DNA of 54,454 nucleotides from a virus, in IMG/VR virus record IMGVR_UViG_3300031974_003269, positions 1 through 54,454 of that record; one strand, 5' to 3'. The first letter of the stretch is position 1. Each line of letters opens with the position of its first letter. The notes beneath the pieces are model-generated. The model saw nothing but the letters and a program-made list of their open reading frames with translations. It searched no databases and had not been told where the DNA came from. This document shows, one piece after another, positions 33,301 to 41,446 of the stretch. The position numbers were made by a program, and so were the translations under genes.

Positions 33301-35972
33301 AGTCTCTCGTTATGAGAGGTGAGATGGGTTTAATACAGAACGACCCATCTAAAGGCGGTATTGATGAGGTAGCAGCTATGCGCAAAGCAAGCTCGTACTG
33401 GAACTGGCGATCCAACGGATCTCAGTACATGTACAAAATTGACGGTAAAGAAAACCAATACTCGTACTCTCCAATGCAAGGATTTGAGGGAGAGACCGAA
33501 ACTATTTTTGACAACGACCGAGCGTTTCAGATGGTAGGTAAATCTACCAACTCCTCAGGTAGAGGTTGGGATCAACCTAGGCAGAAACTGTTGTTTAAGG
33601 GATCTTTCGGTAGACCTGACGGAGTACCGGGGCCAGACCCCAACACCGCATTCGCTACCGCTCAGTCTCAATTTTTTGAAGGTGCTATACGAGCTCACAA
33701 GAATGAAGTTTCGCAAGCTTTCGGTTTAACTTACGAAGTACTTAGAGCTATGGCATACCACGGCGACAAGAAAGCCGTAGACACTCCGCTATTCGATCTT
33801 AGCCAAGCCGAGTTTAAGCAAGTAGAGGATCTTGTTAAGAATAATCCAGAAGCTATTAAGCGAGCTCGCGAGTTGTTCGAAGGCAAGAACCGTATATTCG
33901 AAAAAGAGTACAACCCAATAGATACTGTAAAGGGATACAAAATTGTACCTAAAGCTTACGGAGGAGACGACCCAGGTTTTAAAATGTTCCGTAAAGAGAT
34001 TAGCAGGGATTTTCAGAATAACCCAATGGTGTTCGTCTACCGTAAAAACGGTATACCGACTTATATTCAGTTTGCTAACACAGAAGCAGGAGGTAGAGCA
34101 GCTACTTCGATCAAGAACTTAAGATACGAAGCCTTACCAAGCTTTCTGCAAGGTATCAATAAGATCACTCGTTTCATGGCGAGTATGTTTACCTCGAGAA
34201 ACCCCGCTTTCTTAGTCCCCAACTTTGTCAGGGATTTGCAAACTGCATGGATCCATCTAAACGAAGATGAGAAAAAAGCTTTTGCTAAAGATGCTTTAAG
34301 CCCAAAGCAGATATATCCTTTGATGCGTGCTATATACAAAGTGGAGCGTAAGATGTTCAAAGGAGAGTCTACTTTAATTAAAGACGCGCCCAAATCAGGA
34401 GAGGCCGCAGAAACGTTTGTTAAAGAGCTAATCGCTAATGGAGATTGGGAGCGTGTATACCAATACGCAAAACAAGCAGGCGCTAAAGTTGGATACTTCA
34501 GGTTAGACACTATACCTGAAATTATAGACAGGCTTGCCGAAAATAAAGGTAAGCGGTCTAGCTTCGGGCCTAAAGCTCAGTGGGATAGCATGGTTAATAT
34601 GTTAGACAGCGCTAACAGCATGCTCGAAAACTCTATTCGTATATCTGCATTTGCAGCAGCAGTTAAGAACGGCAGCTCTATTCAAGAAGCGGCTAAAATC
34701 TCTAGAAACGTAACCGTCGACTTTAACCAAAAAGGAAACATGACACAGACCATGGGTTCCTTGTTTGTATTCTTTGGTGCTTCGATGAACTCGTTACATC
34801 GTATGTTTAAGACGATGCATAAGAGAGGTTTTAAGGAGTCCGCTAAGATGGCTGGTTATATAGCAGGTGCATCCGTTGTCATGGCTATGTTCAACCGAGC
34901 TTTTAGCGACGACGAAGATGAGATCGAGCCTGACTACGACAGAATTTCTACATACAAAAGAGATACTAACTTTATCATTACTGACCCGAGAGAAGGTAAG
35001 ACAGGATACTACAGTTTCCCTCTCCCGCTCGGTTACAATGTGTTCTGGGCCATAGGCCAATACGCTGCAGACTTCTGGGCAAGGTACGGAGGTGATGAGC
35101 CTCGGGGCGGAAGCGATCCTTTAACAGGCACATTACGTGTGCTTGAGTCCTTCATGAATACAGCCAATCCTATGGGCGGTGCTTCTTTGAGCACTTTCTA
35201 TGCTCCTAGTGCTTTAGAGCCGGTTGCACAGTTAGCGGCCAATAAAAACTTTATGGGTCTGCCTATACGGAGAGAGGATCCCGACTGGGGGGTTCAAAAA
35301 CCTGCGCATAAATCTGACGGTAAGCATGTCAGGCAGCACTGGACTGATTTTTCTGAATTAATCAATAAAATTGCGGGAGGAGACGATAACATAAAAGGTT
35401 CCATAAGAGGCGTGTTCGGAGACGACCCCGCGGATAATTTAAATGATTTTAAATGGGATTTCTCCGGGTCGGAGTTAGAGCATTTATTCACTGGTTGGAC
35501 AGGTGGGCCAGGGCAGTTGTTAGATGCTTTCTTTGGTGGAGTCGCATATCCTTTAATGAATTCAGATCTTAAAGAGGATTTGTCAGATCCTACCGGTGAA
35601 ACATGGGCAAACAAAATACCTATTCTAAATAGATTCTACAGATCATCTACTTCGGACGGTTCGTTGAAAAACAAGTTCTACAAAGTAAGACAGTTGGTCA
35701 AAGAATCTGAGATAGCTGTTAAAAATGAGAGCGCTAGAGGTGCCAAGTTTGGGGCTGCAGCAAAGAAACGTTTTAAAACACAGCTTCAGCTTTCGGGACT
35801 AGTCAAAATGGCCGACACAGTTAAACAAAAAGCTACCCAAGCTAGGAAAAAAGTATCTAGTTCTAAACTTGATGTTTCTGGAAAACTGCAACGCGTTGCG
35901 AAGATAGACCAGCAAGAACATAATGCGTACGTTGCAGTCGTGAAAAAAGCCCAATCCTTAGGTATATACTAG
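24393..35972 (+). CDS. Giant polyvalent internal virion protein with NADAR domain
   Basis: 3859 residues, the largest gene. Visible parts: a Gly-rich hydrophobic segment (about 530-595) able to cross a membrane; an H-E-S-G-H site (864-868) like zinc peptidases; a coiled coil (about 1135-1215); a Lys/Thr-rich linker (about 1485-1520); a NADAR domain (about 1637-1757) with 'LSNFS', 'NTVEGAYQANKSG' and 'HPVQDKFWKVEFPKIL'; and a C-terminal 'TSRNPAFLVPNFVRDLQTAW' (about 3270-3289) like the large-polyvalent-protein LPD38 domain, with a hydrophobic helix near 3490. Such proteins are thought to be ejected with DNA. The usual RNA-polymerase motifs of N4 vRNAP are not seen. It is directly followed by the portal gene. 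Confidence 0.8.
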   Translation: MPDSFPGLDLGQKDYSPEDEDDILGLNKFTSKPSPRKFQPFGGSLQQQAPTFQEPQQIEQPQQTNEYYNVFDDAQLGQFEQLDKMASLSSKYKSSADKVYKLREKNLEDFVANDLKPFYDEYGAGFDYKDNYDQYISELQDLEKQYFKQSKKEDGFFSSESDARASANQMLSKFKKFSGRNGLLDRFNRFKSELDRYGKIRDAAAAEQAKYEEVLLSIPMQERLALEEGLKGPKTRKSKKQVNEALDSMQFEKPMYNYYDGLLNVDKVDPRYKPKVDFEDGRTATRQAERMDMAYRGKFEGLLSRRDQVLKDRQMRDRGVFFSSNGTVDGRPFQLSREDVDILDLNDIRKTGIKNYKGKPIDEAIASLGGEERLKVAELLQAVFTAYSNREDRQIAYFNNGKTDADKEAMEKANEAFEGILLHAADKGLTDEIVKSNESQGFLSSITSFFGNAIKRGWHTSELAEYADDFFLNNMDETAFEQFIAAAENLEQVPTSKSLQNFMGSDSDGVMESLGNLLFENPAAIPEMFVESLASFLPTYVKTAPATLGASFAAGLPFGGVPGGMTGLGVGARLNWGIASAAIEYSSTILEEMKGLGIDYKNPRVFMAAWNNEATRNAVVEKAEKRGLAIGTLDAIAGMMGSRVANVLHHTGNAAKGGKLLDSKAWNRSKLTTPRFTKFQRGRNAALEIGTDSTLGTSGELIAQLLTREEGEKLDYNSLIAEGIIGVGPGLLGAVNEVRGSADVSNVPFDLSEEQETATGTTGKISAAGFNNQYNTFKDAQSATAFIIEQADVTGDQQNALVDIFSRLYDANSKEMSNLKIVVAERTPFKDTENPASFHNIEGQRVIFLNKNAVGTNPVGAFLHESGHLARLLMGIEDSNLLGMYDALGQQGKQDAAAQYITKNHGQKYSKLDETTQKQVDKHLANTRPTELADEWFAYQFARVLTGNTAEKSVQTPLQQFLKSTLRPLLEGYVGTQKGAGSVENRLKLDRQILNFMGYSPQGFKNITFGQYITERPGMKYNFFNGENRISLLGDEEGLNYLMREIRAIARKDGKSRAKKVARAINGMVGKNVLPTDDKLFTETETEEMFRPMAEAQVTADAAVDTAETLQGIADKTGSKDVQAAADKLVEPKMTPQRKDLEDRISSTENAIAEESRRRKLRQGEKDGLNEELKKAKDPAKIEQLKRKIQASKESESKLQKRKAEFEAERDALPKEVQAKGQTDIDVAVAQQATRINALNKFANKQTAASAKAVVDKINKNRALLADQDAFEKKSAQVQETLVNRLKEKYEKIAKEEDREIRKEDLIPTHGQIIAEMLDLKSLIKGSALTSQKAADDLADIVSSKNPDPDRVVQAFEEFTNEVEDTISLLEGRETEILKRIDQLSQTADSALGAKKVYSHTHRLVNIVNQNTKTGKIQFREWDEKKNDWGKVISLDKKSADILEYKGNEKTLQYKQKDYKKASEALKKAGKKTNFLKYRKISNTKAADQATKKASGKTTKTKSADKTKKAKKPEISKEAKAEISELRKILTVVRDLKNSIAPEKAAIHWKDIPHAVYYYRDENKKLQPVTLGMLADQSSLSQDDTKPKFDNFYTSRGKLLKNVKRDPVAYLWQFSNWRIAKPKTEKDTKDNKDTTEIHWTQNKNKVLSNFSIVKGGLDYKGVTYNTVEGAYQANKSGIYVAGFENLSGSDAQKKARADKISTDLTTNRALMKELISIRYKSDSDFKQALDKAKANITHPVQDKFWKVEFPKILNEVREVKPEVPKLTDSDTSREDGAEISMMPIESMSVDIGNGQSIEIDQNGNGGIYTTEDKVKTLVSEATDDQIKQYFGKEKSLLITDMRAGKAPNSPDVTARTIIDPDIGQAYNPYENNGKIDYDKKLDWAGGITQREYLGILDAVRASAALANNQKGSGIKVTKNKDGDQVAQPEKIYFQPDKGTTHVSLALWRQRLMDQKNGDFRDLTSGTLEELNLAETVVYEVAEGRTLELLDDRDFSGYKLQQVMSLAERRAELLAADIERLEKEKSVRAKNSKGVEEEYSFDEAIQLRKRKLAGLLFDPHTLGDKQGEESGGLFPKVHSGKPWTSALVEFLFYKEKEAAKEAILRNWSDDLRARDGIAKPSDKNDPYGDQSRVPIMGYLKHLDSPEVLQELQRIEAQVFGLNQERRLIAVSEENQKSYLDKVARGETEAVPGYDEKDKAKQARKEAIGDLIFKLLEKDRELMEEAREAFAEEYSKKAQKSKTRFLEKLDITNRNGTPFSIEDYTFFQAGEQADDLVGSRVRTKGEQARKRFRRGNVDLGIPVLANFIKARKDNDTPLVLEKTTLGFNELADPIRAYGYEKSLRKNVNTNPQPPNNIESFSMPKAKGKGAVSIYRENGVWKYKSTKRKLNQNSINRANEAYVSKVLQDIENYDTKLAEGAKSDNHVSLANFVNYILGKYYENKGDLVTAMEKLDHTASTDAKGINRQGAPGLGLLPSVWFTFIKEAYTLIGYDSSKISPKADSKYSWNFDAKTMSFNGEVLEGNMFKDGVPDPKDMAEMVKPIIQAVVDAGRVQFEVGIGLDEDKTSKNLVAGGELQQFDSQLSDAAEDIVDAVYSQAGADTGQAESSGLITQEGLDQDVDTSQDTRININKSFKSKDFQLEPLNKDPKVVEEFQDNFEDYQKRISDLRKGGKGTTLAKVLKEFKNDPGFWRIFGLPVPPQPQFTKKLKASPNYPRFKEIVLDPDDPQGPKPPKPGTPKQPQPSIQSILDNRGPVTFSLGARVVNDDDASIFARIMNRVSWFATDVADYLGGKRENFKLTGKGIMDSFVDQSRASTKVLRDALIDAGVTDKKVLEALDVRALWHQYFGKTDEAVRQAEIEYIEPIMDAMREHDVTNEEWGSYITARAVPTRNIHLEKLYKGMLDELDPTDSADAKTRKELEAFMKKYKGKMSGIETAVAVDVVKKMEAQEKFKNFLNDKRNPLQKYYDMNMQSLVMRGEMGLIQNDPSKGGIDEVAAMRKASSYWNWRSNGSQYMYKIDGKENQYSYSPMQGFEGETETIFDNDRAFQMVGKSTNSSGRGWDQPRQKLLFKGSFGRPDGVPGPDPNTAFATAQSQFFEGAIRAHKNEVSQAFGLTYEVLRAMAYHGDKKAVDTPLFDLSQAEFKQVEDLVKNNPEAIKRARELFEGKNRIFEKEYNPIDTVKGYKIVPKAYGGDDPGFKMFRKEISRDFQNNPMVFVYRKNGIPTYIQFANTEAGGRAATSIKNLRYEALPSFLQGINKITRFMASMFTSRNPAFLVPNFVRDLQTAWIHLNEDEKKAFAKDALSPKQIYPLMRAIYKVERKMFKGESTLIKDAPKSGEAAETFVKELIANGDWERVYQYAKQAGAKVGYFRLDTIPEIIDRLAENKGKRSSFGPKAQWDSMVNMLDSANSMLENSIRISAFAAAVKNGSSIQEAAKISRNVTVDFNQKGNMTQTMGSLFVFFGASMNSLHRMFKTMHKRGFKESAKMAGYIAGASVVMAMFNRAFSDDEDEIEPDYDRISTYKRDTNFIITDPREGKTGYYSFPLPLGYNVFWAIGQYAADFWARYGGDEPRGGSDPLTGTLRVLESFMNTANPMGGASLSTFYAPSALEPVAQLAANKNFMGLPIRREDPDWGVQKPAHKSDGKHVRQHWTDFSELINKIAGGDDNIKGSIRGVFGDDPADNLNDFKWDFSGSELEHLFTGWTGGPGQLLDAFFGGVAYPLMNSDLKEDLSDPTGETWANKIPILNRFYRSSTSDGSLKNKFYKVRQLVKESEIAVKNESARGAKFGAAAKKRFKTQLQLSGLVKMADTVKQKATQARKKVSSSKLDVSGKLQRVAKIDQQEHNAYVAVVKKAQSLGIY

Positions 35973-37991
35973 ATGAAAGAAACTAATTTAAAGCTGAGCC
36001 AGAAACAAGAAGACAAACTTGTCAAATATGTCTTGGAGAGGTACAGGCAACTTAAAGAGGATAATAGAGAGCGGATCGAAGCTGATAAGATCTCATGGAA
36101 GACATATCATAACGACCGTTCAGATCGTGTTGATTACGATGGTATATTTAACCACTCGAATCTCTCGGTTCCTATGACCTCGCTTGTCGTAGATCATTTC
36201 ATGGCTAGAGCTGAGGATGAGATAACCGGTACGAGTCCTTACTTCAAATTCGAAGCACAGGGAGCGAGCGACCTGGAGATGGCCGAAACCTACGACAAGT
36301 ACTTTAACTGGAAAATAGAAGATCAAGCAAAGACACGGGAACGTCTGGAAGAGTCGTATCTACACTTATTTATCCAACGTGCTCTTGTTTTGAAATCTAC
36401 CTACAAGGAAGATGTCTCGGTCTGGTATGATTATGAACGCAACGGCTTGTTCAATAACCAGACTGGTGATTTCGAAGATATACCTGGCGAAGGACCAATC
36501 ATTGAGGGAGAAGCACAGTTCATCCCAGAGATGAATCCTTTGACCGGAGAAACAGAACTTCGACTTGCGAACGATCCTAGCTTCCAAATGATACCTGGAG
36601 TTCACGAGTTCCGACCGCTACCCCAAGGAATCCCAACCCAACAGATTAGGTACAAAGGTCCCAGGTCGGAGGTCATAGACTCAGATCGTTTCCTTTGCCC
36701 AATGACCGCAGCATCTGTCGATGAGGCTGACATCCTTGTAGAGCTGTACGACAAGGACATGAGCTGGGTTAGTGAGATGTTCATGAATCGGGAGTGGCTA
36801 ACAATCGCTGACTACGCAAACCTCATTAAAAAGGACGCAAATCCCAGGTCGGAGGTCGAAGAGAATGAGGAGAGGAAAGAGAATTTAGATTTCGATTCGG
36901 AAGAAAATCCAGTCGTTCCAATCATTGAGTGCTGGGTAAAACGTGATGTTCTCGGCACTGGCATCCCTCAGGAGTTTTGTGTATTCATCGACACTGAGAC
37001 CGAGAAACCAATTTACTACGAATACGTCGCTAAACTGACTCCCGACAACAAGGTTCCATATACCGCAGTATCGATCGGAAAAGAGCGTAACAAATGGTGC
37101 GGCAAAAGCCTGCCCGAGCGTATCCGCACCTTCCAGGAATATGTAGATAAACAATTTAATTCCCAAAGCTATCGGAATGAGCTCGCAGCTAATCCGATCA
37201 TTGGTGTTAATCCGCAAGCCGTTGAGGACGAGCCTGAGGATGTAGAATTGCATGCGGGTAAGATCTTTGAGCTTAAGGATCAGTACAGCATTGATGACTT
37301 CATAAACTTTGCAGCTGTTCCTAATGTAGACATCCGGACACAGGATCTTATTGATTTTGTATTTGGTATAGTGCAGCTCTGGCTCGGGGTATCTAATATG
37401 GCACAGGGTGACTACCAAGCATTAGCTCCCGCCAATACAGCGACTGGTGTCGAAGCAACATTACGCGAGGCGAGTAAGATCGGTCGCCGTTGGATGCGTC
37501 GTATTGTTCGTGGTTTCGAGGAGCATCTTACCAAGCTTGTACAAGTAACCATGGCAACCATCGATGAGGAAGAAGTCTTCGAATACATGGAGGGCGATGT
37601 CAGAGATTTTGGTGTTATGTCTCCTGAAGCAATTCGTGAGATCGGTATCAATGTCCGTGTCATACTATCACAGGATCAAGGTCAGCGTGCTATCGAGAAA
37701 GCTAATCTCGCATTGCAGACACAAGACAGATACTTCCAGTCACCGCCTGAGATGCGACCCTTTATCAGACCTATGCTTAAACGTATTCTCGATGCTATGG
37801 GCTTTGAGAAAACCGATGAGCTTCTTCCTCCCGAAGCACCACCCGATCCTAAGACCGAGGCAGAGATTGCAAAGATGCTTGGAGATAATGCTGCGCAGGG
37901 TGAAAGCCCAGCTCCAAGAGATGGTGTCTCAGCAGCAGCCGCTGGCATGGGAAATAGTAACCCCGCAGGAATGAACCAATATCAAGGATGA
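35973..37991 (+). CDS. Portal protein
   Basis: 672 residues starting one base after the giant gene's stop. The opening 'SQKQEDKLVKYVLERYRQLKEDNRERIE' (helical) and long 'DRSDRVDYDGIFNHSNLSVPMTS' region, then 'VYDKD..', the 'FVFGIVQLWLGVSN' segment and 'TGVEATLREASKIGRRWMRR' (the long stem helix) are usual for podovirus-like portals with this architecture. The portal forms the twelve-fold ring through which DNA enters and leaves. Two short GGTCGGAGGTC repeats lie inside the gene and encode 'PRSEV' twice. Confidence 0.85.
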   Translation: MKETNLKLSQKQEDKLVKYVLERYRQLKEDNRERIEADKISWKTYHNDRSDRVDYDGIFNHSNLSVPMTSLVVDHFMARAEDEITGTSPYFKFEAQGASDLEMAETYDKYFNWKIEDQAKTRERLEESYLHLFIQRALVLKSTYKEDVSVWYDYERNGLFNNQTGDFEDIPGEGPIIEGEAQFIPEMNPLTGETELRLANDPSFQMIPGVHEFRPLPQGIPTQQIRYKGPRSEVIDSDRFLCPMTAASVDEADILVELYDKDMSWVSEMFMNREWLTIADYANLIKKDANPRSEVEENEERKENLDFDSEENPVVPIIECWVKRDVLGTGIPQEFCVFIDTETEKPIYYEYVAKLTPDNKVPYTAVSIGKERNKWCGKSLPERIRTFQEYVDKQFNSQSYRNELAANPIIGVNPQAVEDEPEDVELHAGKIFELKDQYSIDDFINFAAVPNVDIRTQDLIDFVFGIVQLWLGVSNMAQGDYQALAPANTATGVEATLREASKIGRRWMRRIVRGFEEHLTKLVQVTMATIDEEEVFEYMEGDVRDFGVMSPEAIREIGINVRVILSQDQGQRAIEKANLALQTQDRYFQSPPEMRPFIRPMLKRILDAMGFEKTDELLPPEAPPDPKTEAEIAKMLGDNAAQGESPAPRDGVSAAAAGMGNSNPAGMNQYQG

Positions 37992-38278
37992 GCGACTTAG
38001 TAATATTTGATCAATTAGCTGATATAAAAAAGCTAACCGTAGACGAAGCATTTATACATCTAGAAAAACGGTTTCAAAAAGAACGCGCTCGGTATCTCGC
38101 TCGCATGCTTGATCCAGATACTGACGCCTCAGAAACTATTCAGATCAAAGCAGTAATTAATGCTTTAGAAGCTCTATCGCCTATGGCACTTGCGGAAAAG
38201 ACCCTCAAGATAGAGACCAAAAATCGTAAGGTTAAGCATCCAGAAATGTTCCGTGTTAAGAAACCCGCAACAGGTTGA
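37988..38278 (+). CDS. Small protein after the portal
   Basis: 96 residues, overlapping the portal by 4 bases. Helical and charged ('EAFIHLEKRFQKERARYLARML'; 'TIQIKAVINALEALSPMALAEKTL'). Its place after the portal suggests a neck, portal-associated or scaffold-like accessory role. The gene ends 10 bases before a candidate promoter. Family not recognised. Confidence 0.6.
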   Translation: MSDLVIFDQLADIKKLTVDEAFIHLEKRFQKERARYLARMLDPDTDASETIQIKAVINALEALSPMALAEKTLKIETKNRKVKHPEMFRVKKPATG

Positions 38279-38300
38279 TGTATACCTAATGTATAACAAT
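38266..38300 (+). promoter_or_regulatory. Candidate late promoter, GGTTGATGTATA...ATGTATAACAAT
   Basis: GCAACAGGTTGATGTATA followed by TAATGTATAACAAT precedes the metzincin gene; nearly the same arrangement (GCAACCGGTTGATGTATA, TAATGTATGACAAA) occurs at 41455-41490 before the next transcription unit. The repeat suggests a phage-specific promoter motif. Confidence 0.55.
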
Positions 38301-38315
38301 AATTAATTTTTAGCG

Positions 38316-40241
38316 ATGTACCGAGTAACTATAAGTTGGCTATATGAAAATCATGCGGATGTAGAATCGGCACATATTTTTCGGTCTACTGTACACAACT
38401 CAGAAAAAGAGTTTCAGGAAGCATTAAACAACAACGATTTTACCGATTTAACACTTGTTAAATCTTACGACGATTTAACTCAGCTCTCTGACAACAGTAT
38501 TCAAACACATACCGACACTAGTGTAGCCAAGAATACTACTTATTTCTACGCAGTTACCGCGAAAAGCATGTATGGAAAATACAGGCTCGGGGTATACCCA
38601 GGAGTTGATCCTTCAGATACCGAGCTTACTTCGAGTGATCAGCCTGAAAACTCCTCCGTTTACGGTGTAACTATCCCAGATTTTGCGGATGTTCATACTA
38701 CTCTGCCCGTATTTAACATAAGTTCGGAAAGGGTAGATGAAAGTGTGGCAGATAGCGATGTTACTTATATTAAAACAGAGCTTCAAAGCGCTATGGATTG
38801 GTGGTCTTCCGCAGTCACTATCCCCTCCAATGCTACCAGCTTGATGGACAATGGAAAGATATCAATAGAGCTAGTTATTGAAGATCTCGGAGCATCCGCC
38901 GCTCCCGCAACATCTCAAATTTTAGAATACGTCGGCCTGGATGAATTCGGCGATGTTGATTGGGGTACCACATTTACCAAAAGAGCAAGAGTAACTTTTA
39001 ACTCTTACTTTGTGGCAGAAAGTAAGACCCGGCATACAGCTGACCCATCCAAAACAACCCTCATGTACGCACTTGCCCGCCACGAGCTATTCCATTTACT
39101 TGGGATGGGTTCTACTCTTTTTAATGCACCAAACGCTCCTCTAAGCGGGAACACCGATGAAGGGGGCGCTGCAAAATATTTCTTTGTGGGTGAAAATGCT
39201 ATAAGTGCGTATGAAAATAGTTTAGATGCTTCCTTTGCTGGTCAAATACTAGGAATACCTTTAGAAGACAACGGGGGTGCAGGCACAGAAAACATGCACT
39301 TTGAAGCCGGAGAGGCCTATGTTGATTTAGATTCCTTAGTGCGCACGGAAGAAGCTCAAGATAATCCCGAAAGTACGGCCGTTAGCGATAATTACGGAAT
39401 AGCCACCAATCTGATAAACACTGTAAGCGATTACCAAAGATCTAGCAACGATCTAACAAATATGATCTTTAAGTCAGATTACAGTCCAGCAAACAGTAGT
39501 TTTTTCAGCCAGTTAGATTTTTTTGGAGCTTATGTAACACTGTACGGGTACGGCGATTTTACGACCACAGGAGCTGCTAAAGATTACTCCGTATATTTAA
39601 ACAAATATAATAATGAATACCTTAGCAGGGCTAACGGATCTACAAGCTCAGACGAGATATTGAAAAATTACATAATCTACGAGCTTACAAATAATTGGGA
39701 AACTAAGTACCCTGGTTTACCGCTACCTGAGTCTTCAGGAGACTGGTCCGATAGTTCGTCGTCAAGGTATGTCAACATAATGGATCAGCTCGCCTACAAT
39801 AAACGCGGCTTTAAGAGAACTAACGGTTATGGGCATGACTATTCTGACATTAGTTTAAAAAGGGCTAAAAGTATTGCTTCATCAGTATACAGTGGGGAAG
39901 GCACTTTTTGGGGTCACGGATTAACTTGGGGTAATGATGAAAACATAGCAAAATTGGCTATTATAATTTTTAACCTAGTTGTAGAAAGAATCGAGCCGCC
40001 CCTCGACACCCCGTTTTTGTATTATGAGGAAACCCGTAGACATAAGCACTGGGCTGCGGGTGTGCTAATCTATAATTTATTCCAAGATACTTCCGCAGGT
40101 TTGGAAAGCATAGCTTTTATTAAAAGTTTCGGAGGCAAAGAAGCTGACGACCAATTAAGATTCGAAGAAAATCACACGACGCACAAACAAATTTTAAAGA
40201 ATGTTCTTAATAACCCCCGCGCAAGCCTTTCACTATCATGA
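38316..40241 (+). CDS. Metzincin-like metallopeptidase with N-terminal FnIII-like module
   Basis: 641 residues. Residues 1-95 look like a fibronectin type III-like module ('YRVTISWLY...TTYFYAVTAKS'). The catalytic site is 'ARHELFHLLGMG' (His256, Glu257, His260, Gly263), the H-E-x-x-H-x-x-G core of metzincins; the third position is Ser instead of His or Asp, so the third zinc ligand is unclear. Secreted-like, it may be a virion protein acting on the host surface or a lysin-type depolymerase. The next gene is a paralogue with the site destroyed. Confidence 0.75.
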   Translation: MYRVTISWLYENHADVESAHIFRSTVHNSEKEFQEALNNNDFTDLTLVKSYDDLTQLSDNSIQTHTDTSVAKNTTYFYAVTAKSMYGKYRLGVYPGVDPSDTELTSSDQPENSSVYGVTIPDFADVHTTLPVFNISSERVDESVADSDVTYIKTELQSAMDWWSSAVTIPSNATSLMDNGKISIELVIEDLGASAAPATSQILEYVGLDEFGDVDWGTTFTKRARVTFNSYFVAESKTRHTADPSKTTLMYALARHELFHLLGMGSTLFNAPNAPLSGNTDEGGAAKYFFVGENAISAYENSLDASFAGQILGIPLEDNGGAGTENMHFEAGEAYVDLDSLVRTEEAQDNPESTAVSDNYGIATNLINTVSDYQRSSNDLTNMIFKSDYSPANSSFFSQLDFFGAYVTLYGYGDFTTTGAAKDYSVYLNKYNNEYLSRANGSTSSDEILKNYIIYELTNNWETKYPGLPLPESSGDWSDSSSSRYVNIMDQLAYNKRGFKRTNGYGHDYSDISLKRAKSIASSVYSGEGTFWGHGLTWGNDENIAKLAIIIFNLVVERIEPPLDTPFLYYEETRRHKHWAAGVLIYNLFQDTSAGLESIAFIKSFGGKEADDQLRFEENHTTHKQILKNVLNNPRASLSLS

Positions 40242-41446
40242 TTAAAAATAACGATATAATGAATGCTACGCTCGGGTACATCTCCCGAAATGATCGAGTA
40301 GCGTTTCCTGGGACTGGTTACGAGCTTTTTCACCCTGGCCTGGGTAATGATGTAAGCACGGCATTTGTTAGCGAAGATTTAGTAGTTAGTGATATAGCGC
40401 TTTCATTTTTGAAAGACCAAAATCTTTTAGTAGACGATACCACAGCTGAAGAATTAATAATTAGCACTGATCAGACGCAATCGTCTTCTACAGTAGGAAC
40501 CAGCGGTGGGTCGGGGTCGTATGATGATCCCTACTCAGTAACTAGCAAGCTCACCGCAACACTATCCGTCATAGACTCTGCCGATTTAACTGCTACCATA
40601 GACAGTAATATTTTAGCGGATATAAAATCGGCAGTAGATTACTGGGCAGGTGCAATAGGATTTCCTATGGGCTATAACTATAAAAACTTAGATATCTTTG
40701 TTTTTATCCAAGACAACTTTGCGTATAGAAGCTGCGAAAATAGCAGGCTTAGTTACACGGCTACAATTCCTTCGCTGCAAGGAATCCAAATAAGTATGCT
40801 AACAAGCTTCCCTCATATAATTTCTATATTTTTAGATCGGCAGCTTATTGATTTTTGGACAACTGTGCGCACGGAGACTACTAGAAAAAGAATTGAAGAT
40901 TACAGAGACGGTTCGTATAAGTCTAATTTCTACCATATTATAAGAAAAGAAATTCTTAAAGGATTAGGAATCGGGCCGTATTGGATAAGCAATACTTGCT
41001 TAAAAACTCACACACAAACCAGCAATATAACTTTTACAGACCCCGCGTATTGCTGGACTGGATCTAATGGAGTAGCCGCCTATCAGGCCTACATAAGCAG
41101 CTATAATACCTCCGGCATCCCTTTTGAGTATAGAAGCCGAAAACCGTCAGGCGGCTCTAGCTGCTCTGATAATTGTATAATCTCCGGGCTAGAGGGAGGT
41201 TTTCTTGTAAACGGCGGCGTACATTATGACGGAGTCTCTAAATTTTACGAGAATTCTGCAGTTATAGGAGGGCTGGCAGAAGGAGAAATATCTCAATCAT
41301 CGATTTACATACATGATACGCCTCTCTCAAGAACACACGGATACGCAGTTTCCGGTATTACTTTAGGAGTACTAAAAGACATGGGTTGGGATGTAGACTA
41401 TTCTAAAGCGGAAGAATATAACGGCGTATATCCGTACACTCCCTAG
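40238..41446 (+). CDS. Inactive metzincin paralogue
   Basis: 402 residues, overlapping the metzincin by 4 bases. Its 'IIRKEILKGLGIG' aligns with 'LARHELFHLLGMG' upstream but both catalytic His are Lys (237 and 241) while Glu238 and both Gly stay, so it cannot bind zinc in the normal way. The end, 'ITLGVLKDMGWDVDY', is the usual close of phage or bacterial metzincin domains. It lacks the FnIII-like start, and has several Cys that could form disulphides. A structural or receptor-binding pseudo-enzyme is likely. Confidence 0.75.
   Translation: MIKNNDIMNATLGYISRNDRVAFPGTGYELFHPGLGNDVSTAFVSEDLVVSDIALSFLKDQNLLVDDTTAEELIISTDQTQSSSTVGTSGGSGSYDDPYSVTSKLTATLSVIDSADLTATIDSNILADIKSAVDYWAGAIGFPMGYNYKNLDIFVFIQDNFAYRSCENSRLSYTATIPSLQGIQISMLTSFPHIISIFLDRQLIDFWTTVRTETTRKRIEDYRDGSYKSNFYHIIRKEILKGLGIGPYWISNTCLKTHTQTSNITFTDPAYCWTGSNGVAAYQAYISSYNTSGIPFEYRSRKPSGGSSCSDNCIISGLEGGFLVNGGVHYDGVSKFYENSAVIGGLAEGEISQSSIYIHDTPLSRTHGYAVSGITLGVLKDMGWDVDYSKAEEYNGVYPYTP

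Noticed and set aside
24393-35972. N4-type virion RNA polymerase
   Set aside because: Size fits, but the usual single-subunit polymerase motifs were not found while NADAR, LPD-like and peptidase-like parts were.
36885-37418. 177-codon minus-strand ORF opposite the portal
   Set aside because: Antisense shadow of a well supported gene with no start signal.
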